Made by a program: the position numbers and the translations under genes. The notes beneath the pieces were generated by a model that saw only the letters and a list, made by a program, of their open reading frames with translations, did no database searches and had not been told where the DNA came from. Source: Arthrobacter globiformis (GTDB taxonomy: Bacteria > Actinomycetota > Actinomycetes > Actinomycetales > Micrococcaceae). From it: a DNA stretch of 64,000 nucleotides. Where the stretch lies: positions 1,922,001-1,986,000 of the forward strand of contig NZ_JAUSYZ010000001.1 of assembly GCF_030817195.1 (NCBI RefSeq), given 5' to 3'. Positions within the stretch are counted from its first letter, which is position 1; each line of letters begins with the position of its first letter. Below are positions 7,865-16,400 of this stretch, in pieces.

Positions 7865-9031
7865 GTGACCTCGGTCAGCCTGGGAATGCCATCCGCACCG
7901 CCGCCCGTCCTTGCCCCGCGCCGCAAGACGCGCCAGATCAAAGTGGGCTCCGTCGGCGTCGGTTCCGATTTCCCCATCAGCGTGCAGTCGATGACCACCA
8001 CGCCCACCACGGACATCAACGCCACACTGCAGCAGATTGCCGAGCTGACCGCGTCCGGCTGCGACATCGTCCGCGTGGCATGCCCGTCGGCCGATGACGC
8101 TGAAGCGCTGCCGATCATCGCCCGGAAGTCGCAGATCCCGGTGATCGCTGACATCCACTTCCAGCCGAAATACGTCTTCGCGGCCATCGAGGCAGGCTGC
8201 GCGGCAGTGCGCGTCAACCCGGGCAACATCCGCAAGTTCGACGACCAGGTCAAGGAGATCGCGAAGGCGGCCAAGGATCACGGCACGTCCATCCGCATTG
8301 GCGTGAACGCCGGATCGCTGGAACCAGGCATCCTGAAGAAGTACGGCAAGGCCACCCCGGAGGCCCTGGTCGAATCGGCAGTCTGGGAAGCCTCGTTGTT
8401 CGAGGAACACGGCTTCCACGACTTCAAGATCTCCGTCAAGCACAATGACCCGGTGGTCATGGTGGCGGCCTACGAAATGCTCGCCGAGAAGGGCGACTGG
8501 CCGTTGCACCTCGGCGTGACCGAGGCAGGCCCCGCCTTCCAGGGAACCATCAAGTCGGCCACAGCCTTCGGAGCCCTCCTCTCGCGCGGCATCGGCGACA
8601 CCATCCGCGTGTCCCTCTCCGCCCCTCCCGTCGAGGAGATCAAGGTGGGCAACCAGATCCTGCAGTCGCTGAATCTGCGGCCCCGCAAGCTGGAAATCGT
8701 CTCGTGCCCCTCCTGCGGGCGCGCCCAGGTGGACGTCTACACCCTCGCCGAGCAGGTCACCGCCGGTCTCGAGGGAATGGAGATCCCGCTGCGTGTCGCC
8801 GTCATGGGCTGTGTCGTCAACGGTCCGGGCGAAGCACGGGAAGCGGACCTCGGCGTCGCCTCAGGCAACGGCAAGGGCCAGATATTTGTGAAGGGCGAGG
8901 TCATCAAGACTGTCCCCGAGAGCCAGATTGTTGAGACACTGATCGAAGAGGCCATGCGTATCGCGGAAGAGATGGGGGAGGCCGATGGCGAAGATGCTGT
9001 CAAGGGTAGCCCCGTGGTTAGCGTCTCATAA
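7865..9031 (+). CDS. ispG: 4-hydroxy-3-methylbut-2-en-1-yl diphosphate synthase
   Basis: [4Fe-4S] enzyme of the MEP pathway converting methylerythritol cyclodiphosphate to HMBPP. The 388-residue chain has the N-terminal TIM barrel (SVQSMTTTPTTDINATLQQI, RVACPS, ADIHFQPKY, AAVRVNPGNI) and the C-terminal cluster domain with cysteines in SCPSCGR (residues ~281-284) and in MGCVVNGPGEA (~315), plus the conserved Glu after it. GTG 7865 follows a weak AAGGAG. This is the single-domain bacterial type. Together with dxr it gives two of the seven MEP enzymes in this window. The last ~47 nt overlap the start of the GNAT gene, indicating coupling. Confidence 0.97.
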   Translation: MTSVSLGMPSAPPPVLAPRRKTRQIKVGSVGVGSDFPISVQSMTTTPTTDINATLQQIAELTASGCDIVRVACPSADDAEALPIIARKSQIPVIADIHFQPKYVFAAIEAGCAAVRVNPGNIRKFDDQVKEIAKAAKDHGTSIRIGVNAGSLEPGILKKYGKATPEALVESAVWEASLFEEHGFHDFKISVKHNDPVVMVAAYEMLAEKGDWPLHLGVTEAGPAFQGTIKSATAFGALLSRGIGDTIRVSLSAPPVEEIKVGNQILQSLNLRPRKLEIVSCPSCGRAQVDVYTLAEQVTAGLEGMEIPLRVAVMGCVVNGPGEAREADLGVASGNGKGQIFVKGEVIKTVPESQIVETLIEEAMRIAEEMGEADGEDAVKGSPVVSVS

Positions 9032-9881
9032 GGACGGCCCCGCGCCGGACGGTGCCACCGTCCGGGTACTGGGTGTTGCGGACACGCGTCAACTGCGCGA
9101 ACTGGCAGAGACCGATCCCGTAGCCAACGTGTTCATTTTGGCGCACCTGGAGTCCACGGACTCTGCCGCGCCCACCCCGGGCGGAGCCAACGTCCTGGGC
9201 GTTTTCGACGGCGACGTACTGGTTGGCGCCTGCTGGGCAGGCGCTAACCTGGTCCCCGTCCAGCTCGACCCCGAGCTGGCCGGACCGGTGGCTGCTGCGG
9301 CCCACCGCTCCGGACGCCGGTACGCGTCGATCTTCGGACCGGCCGGCACGGTCCTTGCCCTGCACCGCCACCTGGAGGAGCTGGGCCACCTGGCCCACGA
9401 GGTGCGGGCCGACCAGCCGCTCATGACCATCACCGGCCCTCCCGCCGTCGAGCCGAACTGGCAGCTGGGATATGGGCAGTACGCAGACTTTGACGCCATC
9501 CTCCCTGCCTGCGCGGCGATGTTCGAGGAGGAGGTTGGCTACTCGCCCTACCTCGGCGGCCGCGACTTCTACAGCCGCCGGGTGGCAGGCCTGATCCGGC
9601 AGGGCCACTCCCTGGTCCACCTGAAAGACGGCGAAGTCGTGTTCAAAGCCGAACTCGGCGCCGTCACGGCCGAGGTCACACAGGTGCAGGGCGTATGGAT
9701 GAATCCCACCCACCGGGGGCTCGGGCTGAGCGCCGGCTACATGGCGGCCGTGGTGCTGCTGGCCCAGAAGATGGCACCCGTCACCAGCCTCTACGTCAAT
9801 GACTACAACTCCCGGGCGCGGGCAACATATGAACACGTTGGCTTCCGCCAGGTGGGGACCTTCGCTACAGTTCTCTTCTAG
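8985..9881 (+). CDS. DUF4081-GNAT N-acetyltransferase
   Basis: A 298-residue two-domain protein: an N-terminal DUF4081 region (~20-150, ELAETDPVANVFILAHLEST and GACWAGANLVPVQLD) and a C-terminal GNAT acetyltransferase (~155-298) with the acetyl-CoA loop region VWMNPTHRGLGLSAGYMAAV and the terminal YVNDYNSRARATYEHVGFR. It corresponds to Rv2867c, also next to ispG. ATG 8985 has GGGGGAGG just upstream and overlaps ispG by 47 bp; ATG 8994 is an alternative. The substrate of this family is unknown. Confidence 0.9.
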   Translation: MAKMLSRVAPWLASHKDGPAPDGATVRVLGVADTRQLRELAETDPVANVFILAHLESTDSAAPTPGGANVLGVFDGDVLVGACWAGANLVPVQLDPELAGPVAAAAHRSGRRYASIFGPAGTVLALHRHLEELGHLAHEVRADQPLMTITGPPAVEPNWQLGYGQYADFDAILPACAAMFEEEVGYSPYLGGRDFYSRRVAGLIRQGHSLVHLKDGEVVFKAELGAVTAEVTQVQGVWMNPTHRGLGLSAGYMAAVVLLAQKMAPVTSLYVNDYNSRARATYEHVGFRQVGTFATVLF

Positions 9882-9987
9882 CCCGAGGCCCAGCCTCACC
9901 CCGCCAAAGCGGATTTGGAATCGGTGACGGCTATCACATAGGTTCTTTGTAACCGCGTTTACGGACTCGGGTGGTCTCAGAGAATTA

Positions 9988-10071
9988 GCGGCATGACCGG
10001 CCGCGAAGCCACGCCACCGCAGGGATGACCAGCCGGAAACGGCCAGGGGCTTCTCCTGTGGGGCGTGGCTT
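9988..10071 (+). other. possible structured RNA leader upstream of proS
   Basis: Nested perfect pairings occur in the 291-nt gap before proS. AAGCCACGCC (10006-10015) pairs with GGCGTGGCTT (10062-10071). Inside are GCCG-GAAA-CGGC (10032-10043), a GNRA-type tetraloop hairpin, and CAGGGG-CTT-CTCCTG (10044-10058, one G-U). GCGGC (9988-9992) with GCCGC (10000-10004) lies just before. This makes a plausible multi-branched RNA about 100 nt before the proS GTG. It does not match a T-box, cobalamin, SAM, ZTP or other riboswitch consensus that I know. It may be an attenuator, or chance pairing in GC-rich DNA. Confidence 0.35.
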
Positions 10072-10172
10072 TCCTGTTCGGCTACCACAGGACCCGGAAT
10101 CCTGTACTGCTGCCCAGCCGGTAGATTAGTACCCAGACAATCAGCACTTCCCCCAGAAACGGACACCTACCC

Positions 10173-11984
10173 GTGGTTCTTCGACTCTCCAAGCTTTTCC
10201 TGCGCACACTGCGTGAAGACCCCGCCGACGCCGAGGTGGCCAGCCACCGCCTGCTCGTGCGCGCGGGATACATCCGCCGCGCGGCTCCGGGCATCTACAC
10301 CTGGCTGCCGCTGGGACTGAGCGTCCTGCGCAAGGTGGAACAGATCATCCGTGAAGAGATGGCCGCCATCGGCGCCCAGGAAGTTCACTTCCCCGCGCTG
10401 CTCCCGAAGGAGCCCTACGAGGCGACCAACCGCTGGACCGAGTACGGCGAAGGGCTGTTCCGGCTGAAGGACCGCAAGGGCGGCGACTACCTGCTGGCCC
10501 CTACGCATGAGGAGATGTTCACCCTCCTGGTGAAGGACCTGTACTCCTCGTACAAGGACCTGCCGCTGAGCATCTACCAGATCCAGAACAAGTACCGCGA
10601 CGAGGCGCGTCCCCGCGCCGGACTCCTCCGCGGCCGCGAATTCATCATGAAGGACTCCTACTCGTTCGACGTCGACGACGCCGGGCTGGACGCCAGCTAC
10701 TCCGCCCACCGTGCGGCTTACCTGAAGATCTTCGAGCGGCTGGGCCTGGAAGTCATTCCCGTGACGGCCACGGCCGGCGCCATGGGCGGCTCCAGGAGCG
10801 AGGAGTTCCTGCACCCCACCGACGTCGGCGAGGACACCTTCGTCCGCTCGGCCGGCGGCTATGCAGCCAACGTCGAGGCCGTGACCACTGTGGTTCCCGC
10901 CGAGATCGACTTCACCAACGCTCCGGCCGCGGAAATCCGGGATACCCCGAACACTCCCACGATCGAAACGCTCGTGGCTGCCTCCAACGAGCTCGTGCCC
11001 CGCAGTGAGGCCGACGGCGGCCCCTGGACTGCCGCTGACACCCTCAAGAACGTTGTTCTCGCGGTCACCCTGCCCACCGGGGAACGTCAGATCGTGGTCC
11101 TCGGCGTCCCCGGAGACCGGGGCGTCGACCTCAAGCGCGTCGAGGCCAACATCGGTGCCTACCTCCCGGTGGCCGGCGAGATCGCCGTGGAAGCCGCGGG
11201 CGAGGAGGACCTGGCCCGCAACCCGCTCATTGTGCGTGGTTACCTCGGCCCGGGCATGTCCTTGGACGCACCCCTTCTTGGCCTGGAGGGTGCAGCCAAG
11301 CTCCTCTACCTGGTGGATCCGCGCGTCGTCAGCGGCACGGCATGGATCACCGGTGCCAACATGGCCGGCAAGCACGTCTACGGGCTTGTCGCGGGACGCG
11401 ACTTCACGTGGGACGGCGTCATTGAATGCACCGAAGTGCGCGCCGGCGATGAAGCCCCGGACGGGTCCGGACCGCTCGAAACGGCCCGCGGCATCGAGAT
11501 GGGGCACATCTTCGCGCTGGGCCGCAAGTACGCTGAGGCGCTGGAACTGAAGGTCCTGGACCAGAACGGCAAGCAGGTCACTGTCACCATGGGTTCCTAC
11601 GGCGTGGGGGTCACCCGTGCCGTGGCCGCCCTGGCGGAATCCAACCACGACGCCAAGGGCCTCGTCTGGCCCCGCTCCGTGGCTCCGGCCGATGTGCACG
11701 TTGTGGCAGTCGGCCGCGGCGAGGAGATCTTCGCTGCCGCGGAGCAGCTCGCCCTCGAGCTTGAAAACGCGGGCCTGGAGGTCATCTACGATGACCGGCC
11801 CAAGGTTTCCCCGGGCGTCAAGTTCGGCGACGCTGAGCTTGTTGGTGTACCCACCATCCTTGCCGTCGGCCGCGGACTGGCGGACGGCGTCGTCGAAATC
11901 AAAGACCGCCGCAGCGGCGAGGCTGAAAACGTGGCCGTGGACAAGGCCGTTGACTACGTGGTCAACGCCGTCCGCAGCAACTGA
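10173..11984 (+). CDS. proS: prolyl-tRNA synthetase
   Basis: Class II aminoacyl-tRNA synthetase charging tRNA-Pro. The 603-residue length and layout are those of the bacterial-type enzyme with an inserted editing domain: motif 1 region KLFLRTLREDPADAEVASHR and RAGYIRRAAPGIYTWLPLG, motif 2 NKYRDEARPRAGLLRGREF, the INS editing domain (~230-400, which clears Ala-tRNA-Pro), motif 3 near MGSYGVGVTRAVAA (~470), and the anticodon-binding domain (~490-590, VVAVGRGEEIFAAAEQLA). GTG 10173 matches the conserved N-terminus (MVLRLSKLFLRTLRED). Its leader may be structured. A TSUP permease gene follows after 15 nt. Confidence 0.97.
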   Translation: MVLRLSKLFLRTLREDPADAEVASHRLLVRAGYIRRAAPGIYTWLPLGLSVLRKVEQIIREEMAAIGAQEVHFPALLPKEPYEATNRWTEYGEGLFRLKDRKGGDYLLAPTHEEMFTLLVKDLYSSYKDLPLSIYQIQNKYRDEARPRAGLLRGREFIMKDSYSFDVDDAGLDASYSAHRAAYLKIFERLGLEVIPVTATAGAMGGSRSEEFLHPTDVGEDTFVRSAGGYAANVEAVTTVVPAEIDFTNAPAAEIRDTPNTPTIETLVAASNELVPRSEADGGPWTAADTLKNVVLAVTLPTGERQIVVLGVPGDRGVDLKRVEANIGAYLPVAGEIAVEAAGEEDLARNPLIVRGYLGPGMSLDAPLLGLEGAAKLLYLVDPRVVSGTAWITGANMAGKHVYGLVAGRDFTWDGVIECTEVRAGDEAPDGSGPLETARGIEMGHIFALGRKYAEALELKVLDQNGKQVTVTMGSYGVGVTRAVAALAESNHDAKGLVWPRSVAPADVHVVAVGRGEEIFAAAEQLALELENAGLEVIYDDRPKVSPGVKFGDAELVGVPTILAVGRGLADGVVEIKDRRSGEAENVAVDKAVDYVVNAVRSN

Positions 11985-11999
11985 CCGCCGATCCACTAA

Positions 12000-12794
12000 G
12001 TGGTTTCGGGGTTCGAGTCGATCCAGCTCGCCACTATTGTCCTGATAGTGGTGGCTGGCTTCTCCGCAGGCTGGGTGGACGCCGTCGTGGGGGGCGGCGG
12101 CCTGCTGCAGCTGCCGGCGCTGCTGCTCGTGCCGGGGATCACCCCGGTGCAGGCACTGGCTACCAACAAGATGGGCTCCATCTTCGGCACCACCACCAGC
12201 GCCGTGACCTACTACGGCCGCGTCCGGCCCGATCTGAGGACGGCCGTGCCCATGGCCGTGATCGCGCTGGCGGGCAGCTTCGGCGGGGCGTTTCTGGCCA
12301 CCCGGCTGCCGGCGGAGGTGTTCAAGCCGATCATCGTGGTGGCGCTGGTCGCCGTTGCGCTGTCCACGGCCCTTAAGCGCGACGCCGGACACCTCACCGA
12401 GCTCAGGCACGACGGCCGAACACACTACGTGGTGGCCTGCGCCATCGGGGCCGTGATCGGGTTCTATGACGGCCTGATCGGGCCCGGCACCGGATCCTTC
12501 CTGGTAATCGCACTGGTTTCGGCGATGGGGTACGCCTTCCTGGAGGCCAGCGCCAAGGCGAAGATCGTCAACATGGCGACGAACGCCGGGGCACTCATAT
12601 TTTTCCTCCCGCACGGGTCCCTGCTCTGGGGAGTCGGCCTGCTGCTGGGCGCGGCGAACATGGCCGGGGGCTATCTCGGCGCGCGCACCGCTGTAAAGCA
12701 GGGGAGCAAGTTCGTCCGGGTGGTGTTCCTCGTGGTGGTTTTCGCCCTGATCGTCAAACTCGCCCTCGACGTCTGGCAGGAGAACTTCGCCTGA
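12000..12794 (+). CDS. TSUP (TauE/SafE) family permease
   Basis: A 264-residue membrane protein of the sulfite-exporter TauE/SafE (TSUP) family, which moves sulfonates, sulfite or other organic anions. The signature GWVDAVVGGGGLLQLPALLL (~20-40) and QALATNKMGSIFGTTTSAVTY begin repeat one; the inverted second repeat has GFYDGLIGPGTGSFLVIALV and AKIVNMATNAGALIFF. About eight helices are predicted. GTG 12000 is 15 nt after proS with no clear Shine-Dalgarno, so it may be translated by coupling. The transported substrate cannot be told from sequence. Confidence 0.9.
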   Translation: MVSGFESIQLATIVLIVVAGFSAGWVDAVVGGGGLLQLPALLLVPGITPVQALATNKMGSIFGTTTSAVTYYGRVRPDLRTAVPMAVIALAGSFGGAFLATRLPAEVFKPIIVVALVAVALSTALKRDAGHLTELRHDGRTHYVVACAIGAVIGFYDGLIGPGTGSFLVIALVSAMGYAFLEASAKAKIVNMATNAGALIFFLPHGSLLWGVGLLLGAANMAGGYLGARTAVKQGSKFVRVVFLVVVFALIVKLALDVWQENFA

Positions 12795-12836
12795 GTCTGG
12801 CTCCCGGCGGGGCTGCCGTCCGGCACGCCACGTGCT

Positions 12837-12852
12837 GGCTGGAAAACCAGCC
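12837..12852 (+). terminator. hairpin after the TSUP gene
   Basis: GGCTGG-AAAA-CCAGCC, a perfect 6-bp stem with a tetraloop, 43 nt after the TSUP stop and before the T/G-rich toxin island. No T-tract follows. Confidence 0.4.
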
Positions 12853-13023
12853 CACTCGGCGGGTAGTTCCGCAACAGGCATAACGCAGTTCTAATATGGG
12901 CGCCATACTGGTTTGTCTTTTTGTTGGATTTATTCGCCGGGTGTTGGTAGCCTCGGCTTCGTCCGGTCGTCGGCGGTTCTGTGTTCGGCGGTATTTTGGG
13001 GTTGTCTTTGGGGAGGAATTTTT

Positions 13024-13305
13024 ATGTCGCGTGTGTTGTCTACTGAGCAAGCGAAGGCTGCGATTGGGCAGGTGCAGTCGATCATTAATGGTGGTTTCAC
13101 GGACCAGATCTCGGCGCTGGATGCGCAGGGGCGGGTTTTGTCGGATCCGAATGTTTGGGATGGTCCTTTGGCTGCGCAGTTCCGTGGTTCGACGTGGCCG
13201 GAGACGAAGGCTGCGTTGGATAAGGCCAAGGAGGAGTTGGAGCAGTTGCGGGGTCAGCTGCAGAAGATCTCGCAGGACATTTTCTCCGCCGGCGGCGGCG
13301 CCTGA
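13024..13305 (+). CDS. WXG100-family (ESAT-6-like) protein
   Basis: A 93-residue helical-hairpin protein of the WXG100 type, secreted by or acting as chaperone for type VII secretion substrates. The turn WDG (in DPNVWDGPLAAQFRG, ~40-54) replaces canonical WXG and sits mid-protein as expected; helix 2 is strongly heptad-like (KAALDKAKEELEQLRGQLQK). ATG 13024 follows GGGGAGGAA five nt upstream. Codon third positions favour G/T (gtg, ttg, gct, ggt), unlike the C-rich neighbours, suggesting acquired DNA. It lies 120 nt before the RHS toxin, whose N-terminus also looks WXG-like, so the two probably dimerise for export (inference). Confidence 0.9.
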   Translation: MSRVLSTEQAKAAIGQVQSIINGGFTDQISALDAQGRVLSDPNVWDGPLAAQFRGSTWPETKAALDKAKEELEQLRGQLQKISQDIFSAGGGA

Positions 13306-13326
13306 GCCTGTTTTTTCTTGTGTGAG

Positions 13327-13371
13327 GGCCGGGTAAGCGCGCCGCTTGGGTGAGTGCGCGGTTACCCGGCC
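13327..13371 (+). terminator. strong hairpin between the WXG100 and RHS genes
   Basis: GGCCGGGTAA (13327-13336) pairs perfectly with TTACCCGGCC (13362-13371), with GCGC arms pairing further in. A partial terminator or processing site here could make more WXG100 protein than giant toxin (inference). No T-run follows. Confidence 0.5.
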
Positions 13372-13425
13372 GTTGCCGGGTGTGGTCTTGTTGTTTGAGT
13401 TTTGTTCTTTTGGGGGGCTTTGGTT

Positions 13426-16400
13426 GTGACCGAGTTCGTTGAGGTGCCGTTGTTGCCGGATTCGGATGCTTCTGAGGGCGGGCGGTTCGACTACGCCGTG
13501 GCGGGGGCGGTGAGGTCGGCGTTTGAGTCGGCGGCGTCACGGCTGGAGGAGCATGCGGGTTCGCGGGTGTCGTATGTCTCCTCGGCGAAGGAGGACTTTC
13601 GGGGGCACTTCTCGGAGCTTTTCGCGGCTAATGCCGCCACGGCGAGGAATGATGCTGACGCGCTGGTGGCGGCGTTGCGGACGGTGGCCGGGTACGTCGG
13701 GAAGATGATCGACGCCGGGCATGAAGAGGACGCCCGGCGGGAGCGGAACAACGAGTGGGTCCGGGAGCATAACGACCGGAACTGGTTCGAACAGGCCGGC
13801 GAGTGGCTCTTCGGTGAGGAGGAGCGGCCGAACGCCCGGCCGGGGAGTGCTCCTGCGTTCGCCCCGGCCAGTGCCGCGACCGGGTCCCGGGAGACGCCCC
13901 AGCCCGGCGGCGGGTACGGGGGCGGGACGTCCTCGGCGCGTCCGGCGAGCCTGCGGTCTTTCGCGGCGAACTCCCGCGGCCTGGACGAGGGATTGTCCTC
14001 GGCCCCGGGAACCCTGGAGGGGCAGCTGTCGGCGTTTGAGTCCGGCTGCTATTGGGGACGGATCGAGGCGTCGGGAGTAGTCGCCGCTTACCGGGAGTTC
14101 CTGCGGGCCAACGAGAACGATGCACGGTGGGCGGTGACTGTCGCTGACGCGTTCGCCGCGGCCGGGGGCGAGGGAAACGTTTCCACCCTCTCGGACGCGG
14201 CGGTCAACGAGGCACTGGCCGCGGCCGGAGTCAGCGCCAGCAGGTCCGGGCTGGTGATCGACCCGCCATTGGCGGCGGGAGCACTGCCTACCAGCGGTTA
14301 CGCCAATGACCCGGTGAACACGGCCACGGGCAACTTCATCGAGCCGGAAACGGATCTGGGGTTCGCCGGGGCCGCCTCGAACCTGGTGCTGTCGCGGATG
14401 TATAACTCGCTGGCGTCGGGTTTGGAGGCGCCCGGGGTGTTCGGTCCGGGGTGGGCCTCGGTCCTGGACCAGTACCTGGCGGTCTCGGATGAGGGCTGCC
14501 GGTGGGTGATGGCGGACGGCCGGGCGGTGGACTTCCCCCGCGAGGGGGACGGCTGGGGCCGCGCGGCAGGTGAAAACTACTGGCTGGCCCGGGAGCCCGT
14601 GACTGCGGCAGGCCTGGCGGAGCTGGGCTCCCTGCCGGCGGGCGCGGCCGAGGTCCTGGTGGTCCGGGATAACCAGGGCGCCTGGTGGGCGTACACCCTT
14701 GCCGGGGTGTGGCTCGGCGCCGGGTCGGGGCCGGGCCGGACGGTGTCCGTGGTCCGGGGCAAGGCGGCCGACGCCGGCAGCGCGGGTCCGGTGGCGCGGC
14801 TGGAGCATGTGCGGGGCCGCTTCCTCGAGGTCGAGTACGCGGACGGCCGCAGGGACGGCCGGGTGGCGCTGGTCCGGGCCTCGGACGGGCGCCGGGTGGA
14901 GTACGGGTATGACGACGCCGGCAGGCTCACCCGGGTGGCGACCGAACTGGGCGCGCGCAGGTACCGGTGGAACGGGCAGGGCCTGATTGATGCTGTGGTG
15001 TCGGCCGCGGGTGTTCTTGAGGCGGAGAACAGCTACGACGACCACGGCAGGGTGGTCCTGCAGGTGACCCAGCACGGGCGCCGGACCAGGTTCGCGTACC
15101 TGCCGGGCCGGGTGACGGTGGTTTCGGATGAGGACGGCACCCGCTCCAACTCGTGGATTGCCGATGCGAAGGGCCGCCTGGTCGGCGTGCTGGACGGTCA
15201 TGACCTGCGCCAGTCGATGGCCTATGACGCGCACGGGAACCTGGTGTCCTTCACCGAGCGTGACGGGGCGGTCACGGTGCACGCCTACGACGGGCGGGGC
15301 CGGAAGGTCCGGACCGTGACCCCGGAGGGTGCGGACCTGAGCTACGGCTGGGACGGGCAGGACCGCATCACCACCCTGGTGACGGAGTCCGGCTCGGTCG
15401 TCTCCTATGAGTACGCCGACGACGTCTCCCGGGATCCTTCGGTGATCCGGGATCCGCTGGGCGGGCTCACCGGGCTGGAATGGCGGGACGGGCTGCTGGC
15501 CCGGGTCACGGACCCGGCCGGGGTGGCCGTCGACTTCGACTATGACGGGTTCGGGGACCTGGTCGCGACCCGGAACGCGGCAGGCGATACCGCGAGAATT
15601 GTCCGGGATGATGCGGGCCGTCCGGTCGCGGCGATCAGCCCGTCCGGGGCTACGACCCGCTTCGGCTATGACGCGGCCGGGCTGCTGGTGCGGCGCGAGG
15701 ACCCGGACGGCGCCGTCTGGGCCTTCGAGCACGATTCCGCGGGGCGGACCACCGCGTTCACCGCCCCGGATGGCGGACGGACCGAACTGGAGTATGCCGC
15801 CAACGGCGAACTCGTCCGGACCGTCGACCCGCTGGGCCGCAGTATTGAGCGGGTTTTCGACGAGCTCGGCAATGTCACCGCCGCGGTGCTGCCGGACGGT
15901 GCCCGGTGGGGCTTCGCCCACGACACGCTCTCCCGGCTGGTCGGCATCACGGACCCTGCCGGGCATGACTGGGTGCGGGAGTACGACAAGGTCGGTGCCC
16001 TGACCGCCGTCGTCGATCCGACCGGGGTCCGCACGGAGGCCGCGTCGGACCGCAGGGCCGGCACGGCGACCCTGACGGACGCGTTCGCGTCCGCCACGTA
16101 CAGCTTTGACGGGTACGGGCGCCCCACCCGGGTGCAGGCGGTGGACGGGTCCGCGGAGCTGGTCTCCTATGACGCGGCGGGCAACCCGGTGGAACTCGTC
16201 GACGGCGAGGGCGGCCTGACGGTCCTGGGCCGGGACGTGGCCGGGAAGATCACCTCCATTACCTCTCCCACGGGCGCGGTCACCCGGTATGAGTACGACG
16301 GGTGCGGGCGGCCCTGGCGGACCACGGACCCGGCCGGGGCGGTCACCGAACTGGCCTACGACGCCGATCAGCGTGTCATGGCCCGGACGCTGCCCACGGG

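Noticed and set aside
9960..10172. T-box or known riboswitch upstream of proS
   Set aside because: No T-box core (AGGGTGGNACCGCG) and no match to cobalamin, SAM, ZTP, glycine or c-di-AMP consensus on the coding strand; kept only as an unclassified structure.
12000..12040. GGTTCGAGTC-like tRNA T-loop
   Set aside because: It lies in the coding start of the TSUP gene with no acceptor or anticodon stem around it. No tRNA gene was found in the window.
10167..12881. 904-codon open frame on the minus strand opposite proS and the TSUP gene
   Set aside because: It mirrors two well-recognised genes; its His/Gly/Val/Asp-rich translation has no domain pattern. Long antisense frames are expected in high-GC DNA.
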